DNA of 64,000 nucleotides from Rapana venosa (taxonomy: Eukaryota > Mollusca > Gastropoda > Neogastropoda > Muricidae). The notes under the pieces were generated by a model. It searched no databases. It was not told the DNA's origin and saw only the letters and a program-made list of their open reading frames with translations. Positions within the stretch are counted from its first letter, which is position 1, and the number at the start of each line of letters is the position of its first letter. The stretch covers positions 45,003,754 to 45,067,753 of the forward strand of contig CM054145.1 in NCBI GenBank assembly GCA_028751875.1. Direction: 5' to 3'. The position numbers and the translations under genes were made by a program. Shown here piece by piece: positions 21,632 through 34,000 of the stretch.

Positions 21632-21684
21632 GTACGTTCGTTTGTTCGTTCATTTTTTTGCTTGCTTGTTTTGTCTCTCATGGG

Positions 21685-21768
<84 letters not shown>

Positions 21769-21776
21769 TGTGTTGG
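21594..21776. repeat. (GT)n tracts
   Basis: Three GT blocks with short interruptions; frames through them are artefacts. The stretch 21777-22053 shows nothing. Confidence 0.93.
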
Positions 21777-22048
21777 TTAGTTAATGGGTTGCTGGGTTAG
21801 TTGGTTGTTTTTCTACACAAGGTTGGTTGGGTTTTCTGTTGTTGTTTTTTCTGTTTTCCTGCTGGGATCCACTTCTCACTGCTGATTGAAATGCAACTGA
21901 TTTTGCAATCCTTGGTTGCTATGTCTCAAGAGCTTCATGTAGGCTATATAATATATTTTTCAGTTTAAAATGCAAGTCTAGCGTTAATGTTTGATAAACT
22001 TAAGAAACCTTTGAAACTATCGATGGCTGTCTAGAGTTGAACAACAAC

Positions 22049-22053
<5 letters not shown>

Positions 22054-22141
<88 letters not shown>

Positions 22142-22144
22142 CAC
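22054..22144. repeat. (CA)n microsatellite
   Basis: About 90 bp of CA with two single-base interruptions. Confidence 0.93.
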
Positions 22145-22288
22145 GTAGGCGCGCGCATTATAATAAACAAAACATTTTTGACAGTGACAACAACACTTGG
22201 CAGTGTTAACTACTGTACATTTATTCTGCTCATTCCTCAACATCATCCAGTCACTTGTATTCAATTGCATTAAATTCTTTTCAACATA

Positions 22289-22290
<2 letters not shown>

Positions 22291-22376
<86 letters not shown>

Positions 22377-22400
22377 TCTTCTTCTCTTCTCTTTTCTTCT
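22291..22400. repeat. (CT)n / (CTT)n tract
   Basis: About 80 bp of CT followed by TCTTC units. Confidence 0.93.
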
Positions 22401-22449
22401 CTAGGAGATGTACTTAGGGCACTGCACAGAACAGTCTTTTTTTTTCTTT

Positions 22450-22600
22450 CCCTTTCTGGGCTAGAGCTCCGTGGTTCACCAGTGGTGAGATTTTGCGTAT
22501 GCGACCGTTTTTCCCTACCATGAAGGTAGCTGCATTCTGACTTCAGGGATACTGCATTGTCCGTTTGGCAGAGAGTCTTCGCCAAGTGTAACCGGGTGAA
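22450..22600 (-). repeat. SINE tail B fragment
   Basis: GGGCTAGAGCTCCGTGG, TTCACCAGTGGTGAGA, AAGGTAGCTGCATTCTGAC. Confidence 0.6.
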
Positions 22601-22679
22601 CCAGACTGCTTGCTGATTATGCTGGGGTTGTTCATCATGTTATCGTTAACCTTTGCTGGTCTAGTCTTCTATGAGAAAC

Positions 22680-23065
22680 GGATAATGTTTTCGTTCCAAG
22701 CCTAGAGCTCTGAGGTTCACCAATGCTGAGATTTTTGTGTATGCGACCGTTTAAAATCTCCCCCCCCCTCCTCCTCCCCACCATTAAGGTAGCCGCATTC
22801 CGATTTCGGGGATGGTGTCTAAACACGACACCTGTGTGCATGTCTATTTTTTTTTTTTTATAGGGGGGACATCTATTCCTACCAAAAGGTGGAACAGGTT
22901 TTTAACTGTGCACAAGATGCTTTGCGTGCATTTACACACCGGCCACAGTTTACATTCAAATCCGAAGGACTTTGACATTTAATTCAATTTTGTTGTCCAA
23001 CTAGGAAGAAAGGACAAGGCTGGGAATCGAAACCAGAACCTCCCGGTTGACCTGTTGGGCAGGTG
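22680..23065 (-). repeat. Chimeric SINE: family A head and core with tail B
   Basis: On the minus strand the head is near 23065 (AGGTTCTGGTTTCGATTCC read across the B-box region). The core follows (GGATTTGAATGTAAAC variant, TGCACGCAAAGCATCTTG), then GGTGTCGTGTTTAGACACC, then tail B (CGGAATGCGGCTACC, GAACCTCAGAGCTCTAGG). Confidence 0.65.
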
Positions 23066-23182
23066 AATGTCAAACTTCCTTCTTTGAAAAAAGGATAGTT
23101 TTTCACGTGTACGGTAGACGTGCATTCGCACTTAATACTTCTTTTGTTGTTGTTGTACATTTTTTTGGTGTTTTTTTTTTTA

Positions 23183-23413
23183 AAGAAAGATTATTCCTGA
23201 TAGGAACAGAAGCCCTGGTCCTCTCAGGCTTTTTTCCATGTTTGTTTGCTCGCTTGTTAAATCACTGAGATTGGTTGGGTCTTCTTTCATGGGAATCTTG
23301 ATGTTAGAGCCCTTCTGCCACTCTTTGCCATACGTTACAGACTTTAGTCTTTCCAAGGCATCTTGGAACAGATTGACAGAAATGTCTGCTTGTTTGTCCA
23401 GATCTAAGTTGTG
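23183..23413 (-). CDS. Unrecognised open frame, possible terminal exon
   Basis: On the minus strand a clear acceptor (TTTCATTCCCCCAG, ending about 23414) opens a frame of about 77 codons. It begins KHNLDLDKQADISVNLFQD, continues with ERLKSVTYGKEWQKGS and KIPMKEDPTNLSDLTSE, and ends at a TAA followed by an A-rich stretch. The composition is mixed, hydrophilic and non-repetitive, unlike the microsatellite frames nearby. I do not recognise a family and found no partner exon between here and PCNP. It could be the end of an undetected gene, an old processed copy, or chance. Confidence 0.25.
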
Positions 23414-23689
23414 CTTCTGGGGGAATGAAAGACTGCACAAAGTGGGATCTTTGTGAAGTAGGGGGTGAATTTCATTATATATTTAACCGTCCTAACTTTA
23501 TTGAAGAAAGAAAAATTTATTGAAAAAGCCCAAAATGTGTTGGCATTTAATTCTATTATTTTCAACTGCAAAAATAAACGTCAATTTACTCATCTTCATA
23601 TTCTCATGATGATGCTAAAAGCATTTTGATAGTGCTTTATTCAATAATTGCTCAGAAATAGTAAAGTATGTTCTTTCGAGCCAGAAGGC

Positions 23690-23900
23690 CCATAGAGCCG
23701 GAGCTTATCCCGGTTTCTGTAGCGTTAAGCAAACTGATGGTTTTTCACCACCCCTGTGACAGGACGCTAGTCTGTCGCCAGATACTTCCCCAGCAGAGCT
23801 GGTACCCACTTGTACACCTGGGTGGAGTGAGGAAAATAGGAGTAAAGTGTCTTTCCCAAGGACACAACACCGAGCCGAGCGGGGATCGATTGTTTTGTAT
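23690..23900 (+). repeat. Repeat G, SINE-like
   Basis: Contains GACAGGACGCTAGTCTGTCG, ACACCTGGGTGGAGTGAGG and AAGGACACAACACCGAGCCG, words I recognise from a SINE common in invertebrate genomes; it ends near a GGGATCGATT B-box-like motif. Confidence 0.5.
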
Positions 23901-23999
23901 TTTTCAAAGGTTTCTGATTCAAATCTACACAAAGTTTGAAGACTGGTGGTCAGCTATGTATTTGTGGATTTCTTGTACTGTACGTCTGGTCCTTATGGT

Positions 24000-24300
24000 T
24001 CTGAAATCATGGGTTCAAATCTCGGCAGTACTTCATGGATTTTAAAAATTATTTTTATACTGCCTCCCAGGTCATGTGCAGACCTACCGATCTGAAGTAG
24101 TGTATAGACGCATGACAAATTTAAAGTATGCACGTTAAAGATCCTGTATATCACCAAAATGTGCAGCAAGCACCTAAAGCTATACCAGCATACTGGGTCA
24201 TGTGTTGCCCATATGCTGAGGAAATTCTTGACAGATGTGGTATATCATATGGAGAGTTCTGCATGTAGTGAACCCTGCTTGGGAAAAACTGATGGGGTGA
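24000..24300 (+). repeat. Diverged SINE body D-like copy
   Basis: GGGTTCAAATCTCGG, GTCATGTGCAGACCTACC and AAGATCCTGTATATCACC match the layout of body D with many changes. Confidence 0.45.
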
Positions 24301-24634
24301 ATGCATTATTTCTTTTCTGAATTCATAATACCATCAGACTCAGCAAGGTTTTACTCATCTACATTAGTTTTGGCACGGCATGTACACCTTCTGCACATGT
24401 AATAGCTCTGTTAGTTTGTTGTGGCTGTTGTCTTTTATTTTTGTGCAAATGGAACACCAAAGGGACAGGCTCTGCCAGGTACAACTTGTCCATGAAATAT
24501 TACCTAGGAAATTCATGCTTCTTTGAGGGAATTAAGATAGACTTTCCAAATCAAAATGATTCAGCTAATAACAATGGTTTGTGGGTAAGGAATGCTGAAG
24601 AGGAATAAATAGTTTACAAGTATATTTATACTTT

Positions 24635-24830
24635 TATTTTGAGGACAATGGAATAAACACTTGTGAGCTTTAAAAACATTTTTTCACATCCAGTCACTAT
24701 GTGCATGCAGTTTTGTAAATCTTGTCATCTGTTTCCACCAGCACTTCTGAAAGGTGGAATGGGTTTTAAAGTGTGCTCAAGATGTTCTGCATGCATTTAA
24801 CGGGAGACCTCAGTTTACAATCTCACCAAA
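24635..24830 (-). repeat. Diverged SINE family A
   Basis: TTGAGGACAATGGAATAAAC, CATCTGTTTCCACCAGC and CAAGATGTTCTGCATGC. The stretch 24831-25524 shows nothing I can assign. Confidence 0.65.
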
Positions 24831-25524
24831 AGGTGTGTGTGTAACATAATAAACAATACATACAGGGTATGAATGTTGAAAACAAAAATATAAGCCTTTG
24901 ACTTTTTTAATCGGCACTAAAAACTTTAAAAAAACAAAAACACAACAATATTACAAAACAAAAACAACCGAGTTTTTGAGCAACTGGCATAGCAACGTAT
25001 CAAGACAGTTGAAAGTGCAACTGCTACGCCAAAATTGCAGTGCTAAACAACTCCTGATTCTTTTATGCAGGGATGTCGTTTTGACAGATGCAAAATTCTA
25101 AAATTGCACCGGCACAGAGTGCAGCAGAAAGCATTACCTTGTGCCTTGTTGAGACTGATCAATGTATGGAAAATCCTGGTATATAATTAAAAAAAAAACC
25201 CTTTTGTTAGGCACAGCTATCATATTTTACAGTTTTCTTTGATGACATCTTGGTTACTGGCATTAGTTAGAAACCAGCATGCATATTGGCATTATATTCG
25301 TTTAACTTTTATTTTTGGTGGAAATTTAGGAAACTGGAAAATTTTATTTAAAAAAATGGACAACTGGAATCCTGGCTAAAAAATGGAAAAATTTGGGAAA
25401 AAGGTACGGATGGCAGCTATAAGTTCTGAATGGTTTGTTTGCCAAAGTCAAGTTTGCCTTCCTATTTCTTCTCCTCATATGTTCCCTTTTCAATTCTTTT
25501 ATCTTGGTCCCATGTTCTTTATAA

Positions 25525-25830
25525 GGGGACAGAATAGCTCAGTGGTCAGAGCACTCGCTTTGCCAAGCTAAGGTTAAGCAGTGTTGAGTGTGGTTACTAA
25601 GTGGATGGGTGACCATTTGTGTGCCTTGGCTTCAGTACAATCCCCCAGTTCACCCAGCTGTGAATGGGTACCTGCCCTCTTTAGGGTCAGGGGAGGTAAA
25701 GAAGTGAGGGAGAGGAGATGGGCGCCGCCCTTAATATGCTGGCCCCCTGAGAAGTTGTGGTTTCTGACATATCGCTGCCCAACAACCCCATAGGTTATTG
25801 GAATACCTTTACCATATTCATTATTAGTGT
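25525..25830 (+). repeat. SINE family F, tRNA-like head
   Basis: GAATAGCTCAGTGGTCAGAG is an A-box-like head. A body with CACCCAGCTGTGAATGGG and TAGGGTCAGGGGAGGTAAAG follows. A near-identical copy lies inverted at 29285-29562. Confidence 0.72.
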
Positions 25831-28079
25831 ACACTGCAATGAAATGTTAAAGAGATAAAGAAATAACATGATAAATGATAACAACAAGATAAATGATAAT
25901 GATAATATAGAATTTATGCAGTGCAATATCTTGTGAAAAACAAATCAAAGCACTTGCATTCAAATCATTCACACAAATGCAACTAATTACAAATTAAAAT
26001 AGAGAATAAATCATTAAAATACAAGCGCAAGTGAATTTAGTTCACACAGTTGTTGGTTTCAGATAATTTATTGTTGTATTGCTGCAAAATAATATCAAGA
26101 AATAACATTCCATACCAACCATAATATTGAAAAAAATGTTTGTTTTCATTTTGGATATATCACAAAGACCTAATCAGATCTTCCTATATGTTTGTGTATC
26201 CTGTGTGGTGTCAACATGAACTTACATAACCCTTAAAATATCAACATTACTAACACTGAACTGGTCAATATTAACACTGAACTTCACAAGGCTTTGATAA
26301 GCTTTTTTTTCTTTTTTCTCAAACCATAAAGAAACCAACGTAACAGGAAAACCTTCACAATAAGCTAAAATGTATATGAAGGCAAATATAACTTCTTTTA
26401 ATGACAATGACCTGTACAAACCATCTGCATTATCTATGGTCCTCTATCTTACACCTTATCTTCCACCTGCTCACACCCCAGCTTTAATAAAATGAACAAA
26501 TAAAAAAAAAGTGGACAAACAAGGGAACATAAAAACTATCATTCTGTCCCTTTTTTTTCTCTCTCTCTGCGTCTTGATTCTTACCCCCCTTCTCTCGTTC
26601 GCTTTACACCATCAGATGTGTCTTGGGACAAGTAATGGCATTCCCTTTCCAGCTCCTCCCATGAGCAAGAGCTTGGTTTGCAGGGCTATATCTCTTCCTC
26701 TCAATAGTTTCTATACCTTCTCTCTTGATTCCTTAAATGTGTAACATTTTACCGCCCTCCTGGTTTTGTTTCCTTTTCTTTTTTGATTGGCATGTACTTT
26801 GCAGGTACAAGAATTTGGGGGGAAAATGAAGGGACAACTTATGAAGGAATTTTAGTCAAGCAATTCGTGTAAGTTCCAGATGAAACACATACCTATTACA
26901 TTCAAGTAACAACAGAAAAGGTATGAAAAAAGGCTAGCGCAGAAAAACCTGAAATGTTCTGCATGTAAAAATCTGATGAACTACGCAAGAACCAAGTTTC
27001 ATTTTAAGGATGACTCAAAAGTTATAATGGCCATAGTGATTACTTGGTGAATATGGACTGTTCAAAAAACTGATAGAGTGTCACATGCTTTTGCCAACAA
27101 CAACAACCACCCTAGATTCTTTAAAAAATGATGCATCCAAGTTACCAGCAAACTTCACAAGTCCTCCTCCACCTCCTCAATCAGCATGCATGCAAGGGGG
27201 TGGTCCTAACTGTCTCTCTTACCTAAAGTGACTGGTCAGCAAACTGTCATGTCTTGCTATTCTGGAATATACCTACAAATTGTGTAACAGTACAGCACAA
27301 CTCACTAGGGTGGTTGGTGGGTCTGCCTGCTCTCTACAGGCACCTCACCTTTACGGTGATGAATTGTTTGTTTGGCTTTTTTCCTTTAGCTTTTCCCCCT
27401 CAGGCCACATATACCAGTCCATCCCAGTTCACCCTGATTTACAGCCTGTTGTGTGAAATCAAACGCCTCTAACGCATGTATCTCAATTTTCTACATACAA
27501 AATTCTAGCCCCAAATAATACAATGAAGTATAGAGGTTCAAATGCTAGAAATGCATTAAAAAAAAAAAGAGAGAAACTTCACATAGCAGAAGTGACCATG
27601 TTGATAAAAACTGGATAACATTTTAATCCGCCTGCATATTGAAAAATCTCATCACCCTTTAGCATAGAACAAAGTCAAGGCTAGAAAATGACATGAAATT
27701 TATGACAGCAGAAATATGTAAACAGTTTCTTCTCCTGGTCCATGTTGACAACACAACATACTCAGAAAAGCAGATAACTTTCTGAACAGTAGGAAAGAGA
27801 CTGGTGTGAAGATACATCCCAAATTAACAGAGCATAGGAGCAGAGCCAGTCTTCTGTCCACCAAACTAGCCTATAAACTGGAAGGAAACATTTCAAAACA
27901 TCCTGATAAATTCACAGACAAAATCATCCAAAGCTTGCAAAAAACAGACAGCTTGAAAGGAAGAACAGTATTATACAAGGAACAGTCTCCTGAAAACATT
28001 CAAGAAAACAATGGCATAATTCGTAACAGTAAGTAACAGAAATAATCTGACAGCCCATTTTAACAGTGAAGAAGGAAAG
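25831..28079. other. Intergenic stretch without recognised features
   Basis: AT-rich. 26620-26700 and 1140-1190 share short words (TCCCATGAGC/TCTCATGGGC, TTTGCAGGG), hinting at one more repeat. Frames here are short and unconvincing. Confidence 0.5.
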
Positions 28080-28470
28080 TGTCAGGACAGTTAAGACGTT
28101 TGCCTGCCTAACAAGTAAACCGAAAGGTACTGGATTTGGTTCCCAGCCTTGCTCTTTCTTCCCAGTTTGATTAGAAATTGGATAAGACTATAAACTGAGG
28201 GCGCATTTGCAAATGCATGCAGAACACCTTGTGCACACATTAAAAACCTGTTCTCCCTTTTGGAACAGTAGGCCAGAGTGTGCCAGTAGGAATGGATGAC
28301 AAATTTTTATAAAAAATGCATGCACACAGGTATCATGTTTAGACACCATCCCCGAAGTCAGAATGTGGCTACCTAAATGGTAGGGGAAAAACCCCTGGAC
28401 AAGTATGTCAAAAACCTCACCATTGATGACCCTCACAATTATAGCTAAGGAACAACAACAGCAACAAAAG
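28080..28470 (+). repeat. Chimeric SINE: family A head and core with tail B
   Basis: The head has CAGTTAAGACGTTTGCCTGC and GGATTTGGTTCCC. The core has AGACTATAAACTGAGGGC. After CATGTTTAGACACCATCCCC it switches to tail B (CAGAATGTGGCTACCTAAAT, CTCACCATTGATGACC). Confidence 0.7.
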
Positions 28471-28784
28471 TAACAGCAAAATGGCAAATCTCATGCAGTC
28501 TATTAATGTTGTGTCCATTCTTTATCTTGGAGTACTTTCAGCAAGCTTGAATCTGGATCATGTAAGGGGAAAAAAAGACTTAACTAGAAAATATGAGCAA
28601 TTAAAAAAACCCAACTTATTGATGATAGTAACCCTAGAGAGTATCAAACTTTCCTTTTAGGCCCTTTAGGCAGAATGTATTAACAGAACCAATAGCAAGT
28701 GGCAGTACTGTTTTGCACTTAGTGGACTTGTTTGTCAGACTTACTTTCAGTTTGCATCAACTTTACAGAATTACCAACTGCCAT

Positions 28785-29010
28785 GTCGCAGTGGTTAGTG
28801 TCTTGGGTTATGGGTTGAAAGGTTAAGGGTTCAAGTCCCACAGTTATTGGATTTTTGATTCTGACAGGCTCCTACCCAGAGTGAGTTTGCTATGGGCTCT
28901 TTGGGAAGACTAGGTCCACACAGTCCAGCTTTACCCACTTTATGGATGTGACTTTGAGAGCGTTGCTTAAATGACCAACTCTGGAAGGGTGTCTCACTCA
29001 GTCTGATTAA
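28785..29010 (+). repeat. tRNA-headed repeat H
   Basis: GTCGCAGTGGTTAGTGTC and GGGTTCAAGTCCC resemble A and B boxes, followed by CTCCTACCCAGAGTGAG. A single clear copy in the window. Confidence 0.5.
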
Positions 29011-29284
29011 GTGACTAAGCTATTATTGTTGTCAGTAGGGGGCTTAGAGGGTGGGTCCTACATATACATAAGCTCAAAACAGGCACCACTCAACATGACC
29101 ACAAGTGACTCAGCAGCAGAGCAGGGCTCTTCTGGCTGGTGGCCCTACAGCAGCTTGACATTGATAGGCTCCCAGTGGACTTCTGATCTTGGGATGTGAC
29201 ATAACAGATATGGGTATGGCTGGGGCAGAGAGATCAAAATGAGTGGAATGGGAACAGCAGGAAAGAAACGTCACAAAAGATGGT

Positions 29285-29562
29285 AAAGGTAAAGGTGTTC
29301 CATAACCTATGTGGTGTTAGGGGAGTGAGGCGTCAGAGACCTCAGCTTCTCTAGGGGGCGGTGCCCAACTCCTCTCCCTCGTTGTTTTACCTTCCCTGAC
29401 CCTAAAGAGGCAGGTACCCATTTACAGCTGGGTGAACTAGGGGAACTGTACTGAAGCCAAGGTGCGCTAACGGTCACCCATCTAAGTGGTAACCACGCTC
29501 AACCCTGCTTAACTTGACTGGGGGAAAGTGAGTGCTCTGACCACTGAGCTATCCCGTCCAAA
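29285..29562 (-). repeat. SINE family F, inverted copy
   Basis: Reverse complement of the element at 25525-25830, ending in TGACCACTGAGCTATCCCG (the head). The two could pair in a long transcript. Confidence 0.72.
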
Positions 29563-30910
29563 AGGTAAGGCAGCAACCCCCCCCCAAAAAAAAAACAACA
29601 ACAAAAAAAACAAACAAACCCAACCCAACAAAACAAACAAACAAAAAAGCCCAACCAAACCTTTACAGAATTTCTCTAATACATGCCCACAGCATCTTGG
29701 CAGTCTGCTGCTAGAGAGACCCTCCTAGTCTGATGGTATAGCTACAAACAGTAGTGGAGAAACCCTAACTAAGTAATAAGTAATAATCACATAAAAAAGA
29801 AAGAAACATGTTCATATTATTTCTATGAAATGTCTTAAGCAAACAAAATATTTTGAAGAGTACTTTTTGTTTTTGTTAAATGATTTCTTTACTTTGAAGG
29901 ACATCAAGAATACACGATGAGTTAACTGTCCTGACCCTGCTTATGTAAATGACAGAAACACACATTCAATACAATCTTACCTGGAGAGCAAACTTTAGCC
30001 TTACTTTCCTTTTATGTGTGATTAGGTGACTTCAGCTCTTGTCACCCCCCCCCCCCCTTTTTTTTTAGATACCCCCCTCATCCCCCCCCCCATCACTACA
30101 TGAAGAAAATAACAACTACATTGATACTGGAAGGATGCTAAAATTTGCACTGCTTATACTTATATTCAAACAAAACAAGTGTGAGAATTGGGTCGTTCCC
30201 TTATCTAGGCTGTTCCTATTATATAACAAGGTTCCTGTCAGGAAAATAAATGTTTTGCAAAGATCTGCCAACATCTGCACTGCAATACGAGAAGATGTGA
30301 AAAAATAAAAATTTCTGGTTCTGTACTGATGGTTCTTAAGATGTATCATAAATTTTTTTTTCCCCCTATGACTCTCTCCTTCCAGGAAAGAGGGAAGCTC
30401 ACTTTCAGTTTTGCCTTTTATGTGCTGTTAACATGTAGTGTTGTTTAACGTGGCATTCTTGATTATTTTTTAAAACCCATTTTCTTTTCTTCTGATTTTA
30501 CAGACCACATTCCCCATTTTGTAACATATACGAAGCCCTGACTTACTGAAACGGTACTGTAAAATCTAAAACATTTACAATTACACTGTAACTCAGAATA
30601 GTATCATGAGTGTGGCCGGTAGCAGCATTATTCTTAAACACAATGTAACATGAAAACTGTTTAAATGCAACGAAGGAGTTTAGCACATGCACCGTGTAAC
30701 AAACAACCATCCTCAAATCATGCTATACCTCAGACATTTCAATCCGAGCAATTCATTGCCTTCCGTACACCCATCTGTAGAAATATTCCAGAAAGTTCAC
30801 CACCAATGGCACCTCACGATGAATTTCGCACCAACGGCACCACACTCTTGGTAAGTAGTGCAGTGCATCAAGTTCTTGCACTTTCTGTCAGCTTCCTGTC
30901 TCCAGTGCCT

Positions 30911-31025
30911 TCAGACATCATCATCACCCGTTTTCTGAAGCTCTTTTTCGATGATCTTCTGGCGGTTGCAAAACCCCAGGTTGCCTTTGCCAAAAGAGTT
31001 GGGACCAGCGGCTGTGGGTGTTTCC
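30911..31025 (-). CDS. PCNP: PCNP coding exon 5, stop
   Basis: Completes Arg, then ETPTAAGPNSFGKGNLGF, Lys-rich end and TGA at 30913-30911. Acceptor TTGTGCAG. The following 3' UTR has no poly(A) signal that I could fix. Confidence 0.92.
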
Positions 31026-34000
31026 CTGCACAACAAGAGAACCCCAAAGGTGACACTACATGATCACACAAAAATTCATGCAAAATAATGATTTGCCATT
31101 CATCATCAACATTACAAACACATCAACATTTAATGCACAAAAGCAGATATTTTTGCAATAATTGGCATTCTCTCACAACAGACTTTTAAACCATTTTTAA
31201 ACTTAAAAAACAAACAAACTACAATCCAGATTGAGACAGACTACAGAGGCAAGAACAAGAAAAAATATACCAACAAAATGCTTTAAGTGTGAAAAACAAT
31301 TCTCCAGTGTCTCTCACATTTCATTTCATCGTCAGTCTTAAATGTTACTCAACATAATCAACAAATTTGACTCCTCTACCACCATCTTTTCTTTTTGAAA
31401 CAGAATGGTCTGACAATGGTTCACACACATAAAAAAGAGAACAGATGTACATTTCTGTAATGTCTCTTTACTGAAGATATCAAACATCTATCTCTGTTTC
31501 AAACCAACTCTTTTAAGAGTACATTTCCTTTCAAATCACAATGTTCATCAACTGTTGTTAACTAGCTCATCAACGGCTTGTTTCTGTCTGTCTTTATTCT
31601 TGCCATTATTTTCTTTTTCAAAGACTTAATCCCCCCCCACTTAAATGTTGAGAAACAAACCTCCCTTGCTACGACAAATGATGTTTTAGAAATTGGTTAA
31701 CTTGATGAGAATCAGACCCCTAACATTTTTATATGATAACCTTTGATAGACCTCAGTACCTCCCACAAACCACAAAGTCTGGTTCATGGTGTTGTAATTC
31801 CCCCTCTCCCCATTGTCATTCGTACTGTGGTCCAAGAGGTGGAACAACAGTGGGATGGTTAGAGTGTTGGGGCTTGTGATATTAAGAAATCTTGGGGCAT
31901 GAGTTTGGAGCTTCCACCGAGTTGTAAACTTTAGAGGGCTTTTTCCCTGCAATAAACTCTGGTTCTGACTGCATTCCCCACAAATCTCGCCATTGATGAA
32001 CCTTGGAGCTCTAGCCAAGCAACGGCAGAAAAAAAGACTATAAATCAAGGTCTACCTGTGAATGCATACATAACATTTTGCACAGGGGTTAAAAATCCAT
32101 CTGTCTTCCACAAAAGAGAAATCCACCTACGGCTATGGATTGACATGACACAAACAGACCCAGCATGCAATCTGTGATCAGAGGCAGGATGGGCCCTCAA
32201 AGGCTCAACTTGCCCCAAATCCTATACTACAGTTTCAGTGTGGAGTGCTTAGGACTCTAAGGAGACAATGTGAGAAAAAAAGAACACTTGTCAAGTCATA
32301 TGTAAATTCTTAGATCTATAACATTTTGATTGGTTTGGGGGTATTTTTTGGTGTTCCTTGGCTAGAGCACTGAGGTTCACCAATAGTGAGATTTTGTGTA
32401 TGTGACCATGGTGCATGTGTGCAGGATATTCTGTGTGCATTTGCATATAGGGCTTGGGTTTGTAGTCTTATCTGAAAAACTTCTGGGGGAGTGGAGTCAG
32501 TATTAATGTTAACTCCAGGGTAAAATTCCCTAAAACAGACACCTCTGTAGTAGCTCAATCCCAGGCCATCTTGCTCCCCATTCATAACACTCAACATAAA
32601 AAAAATCAGAATATGATAAGGCAGTTGGAAATGATATGGGATTACCCAATTCCTAAGATTGGATAAGAAATGATAAATCATATTTTAGTTTTTTAATATG
32701 AGGATATTTTTCCTTATCATGACATGCGGTTTTCCCTGTATCCTAAAAATCAATCAACAACAACAACAACCAAGAAGTGCAGATCATCAAGATCATTACC
32801 AACAGAAAAAATAATCTCAAGTGGCTGGTTACTTCTCCCATGGGGCTACTTAAGAAACAATTCTCAGAGTCTTTTCAGCCTGTTTGAATCAGGGAAACCA
32901 AAATTATCTCACTTCGTGACAGTAGGGTTTTTTGTTTTGTTGGTTTGTTATTACAGATGGCTTTTTTCAACCAAAAAAAATCTGTACTCAATTTATTCAT
33001 ATGTGATTTTCTTATTTCATTTTTTTCTTTTCTGCATGGATGTTTGACAAGGGAGGGCAGACACAAAACTTAAAGCAACAGATAGCATCATGTTACCCTT
33101 AGTAGGCTTATTAAGCTTGCACTTTGGACATGTCTACTGTACTAAATGCCCTTTAACAAAACAAACAAAAAGTAATTCTCCACGCTTCGAGAAAAATCAC
33201 ATCTTTGGAGCTGAAATAACTTCACCCAGCTTAGCAAAGCAGGAGAGAGGAGATTTCCCCTGAGAAGGACAATAGTTGCTTCTCGCATGCACTGGAGGGC
33301 ATGTTCTGTAGCTAACATGGCTATGGTGCAAGTCTGACAAGGCCACATGAATGAAACAGGGCTGTCACTAATCTTACCCACAGGTGGCCTCTACAAGAAA
33401 AAAGAAAAAGATCAATCACTCTTTGTACAAAAAATAAACCCAAACCAAAACTTCAGTTGAAGAAACAGACCCCCTCCCCCTATTACCTAGTTGAAGTAAT
33501 TTTTCCCCCTACTAAAAAAAACCCAAAACAAACAAGAAGACCTGATTTAAGCAAGCTGAAAAGACTCAAAACTACTCCAGTAGTGAGAGAAAGTGATAAT
33601 ACCACATTATAGGAGACTAACTTTTCTGTTCTTTAATCAAAATGGATTATCAGAAAACCTTTCACAGATTTTTTTCGTGTGTGAAGATCATTTGAGACAA
33701 ATCCTTAGTACAAGTTGTTTGATTTATTGAGGATGCTGCCGCTTTCTTCACCTTCCAATATTCCGCATGCGCATCCGAGCTTCTGCTGGCATCTCTTCTT
33801 CACTCTGCAATATAGCATCTCCAACATCAGACGGTTTGGAATTTCACAGACCCTACTATAACAACTATCTTAATGTTTTTTACGCAAAATCTATCAAATT
33901 AGTTTTGCATGCTCTGAATCCTATACACTAAATTGTTCTTTAATTTGTTATTTTCTCTAAGGTTTCAGACACACTCACTTTCTTTCCTTCATTCTCAACA

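Noticed and set aside
21270..21800. 176-codon frame rich in Cys-Val repeats
   Set aside because: Translation of (GT)n blocks and a SINE. The same holds for 4205-4582, 11875-12273, 22031-22585 and 40252-40660.
2681..28860. True tRNA genes (A-box and B-box words at 2.68, 4.13, 25.5, 28.8 and 34.5 kb)
   Set aside because: No cloverleaf fits and each is followed by a SINE body; they are SINE heads.
30911..31083. 71-codon minus-strand frame over PCNP exon 5 (reads HPQPLVPTLLAKATWGF)
   Set aside because: Wrong frame; the splice phase from exon 4 gives the conserved TPTAAGPNSFGKG reading.
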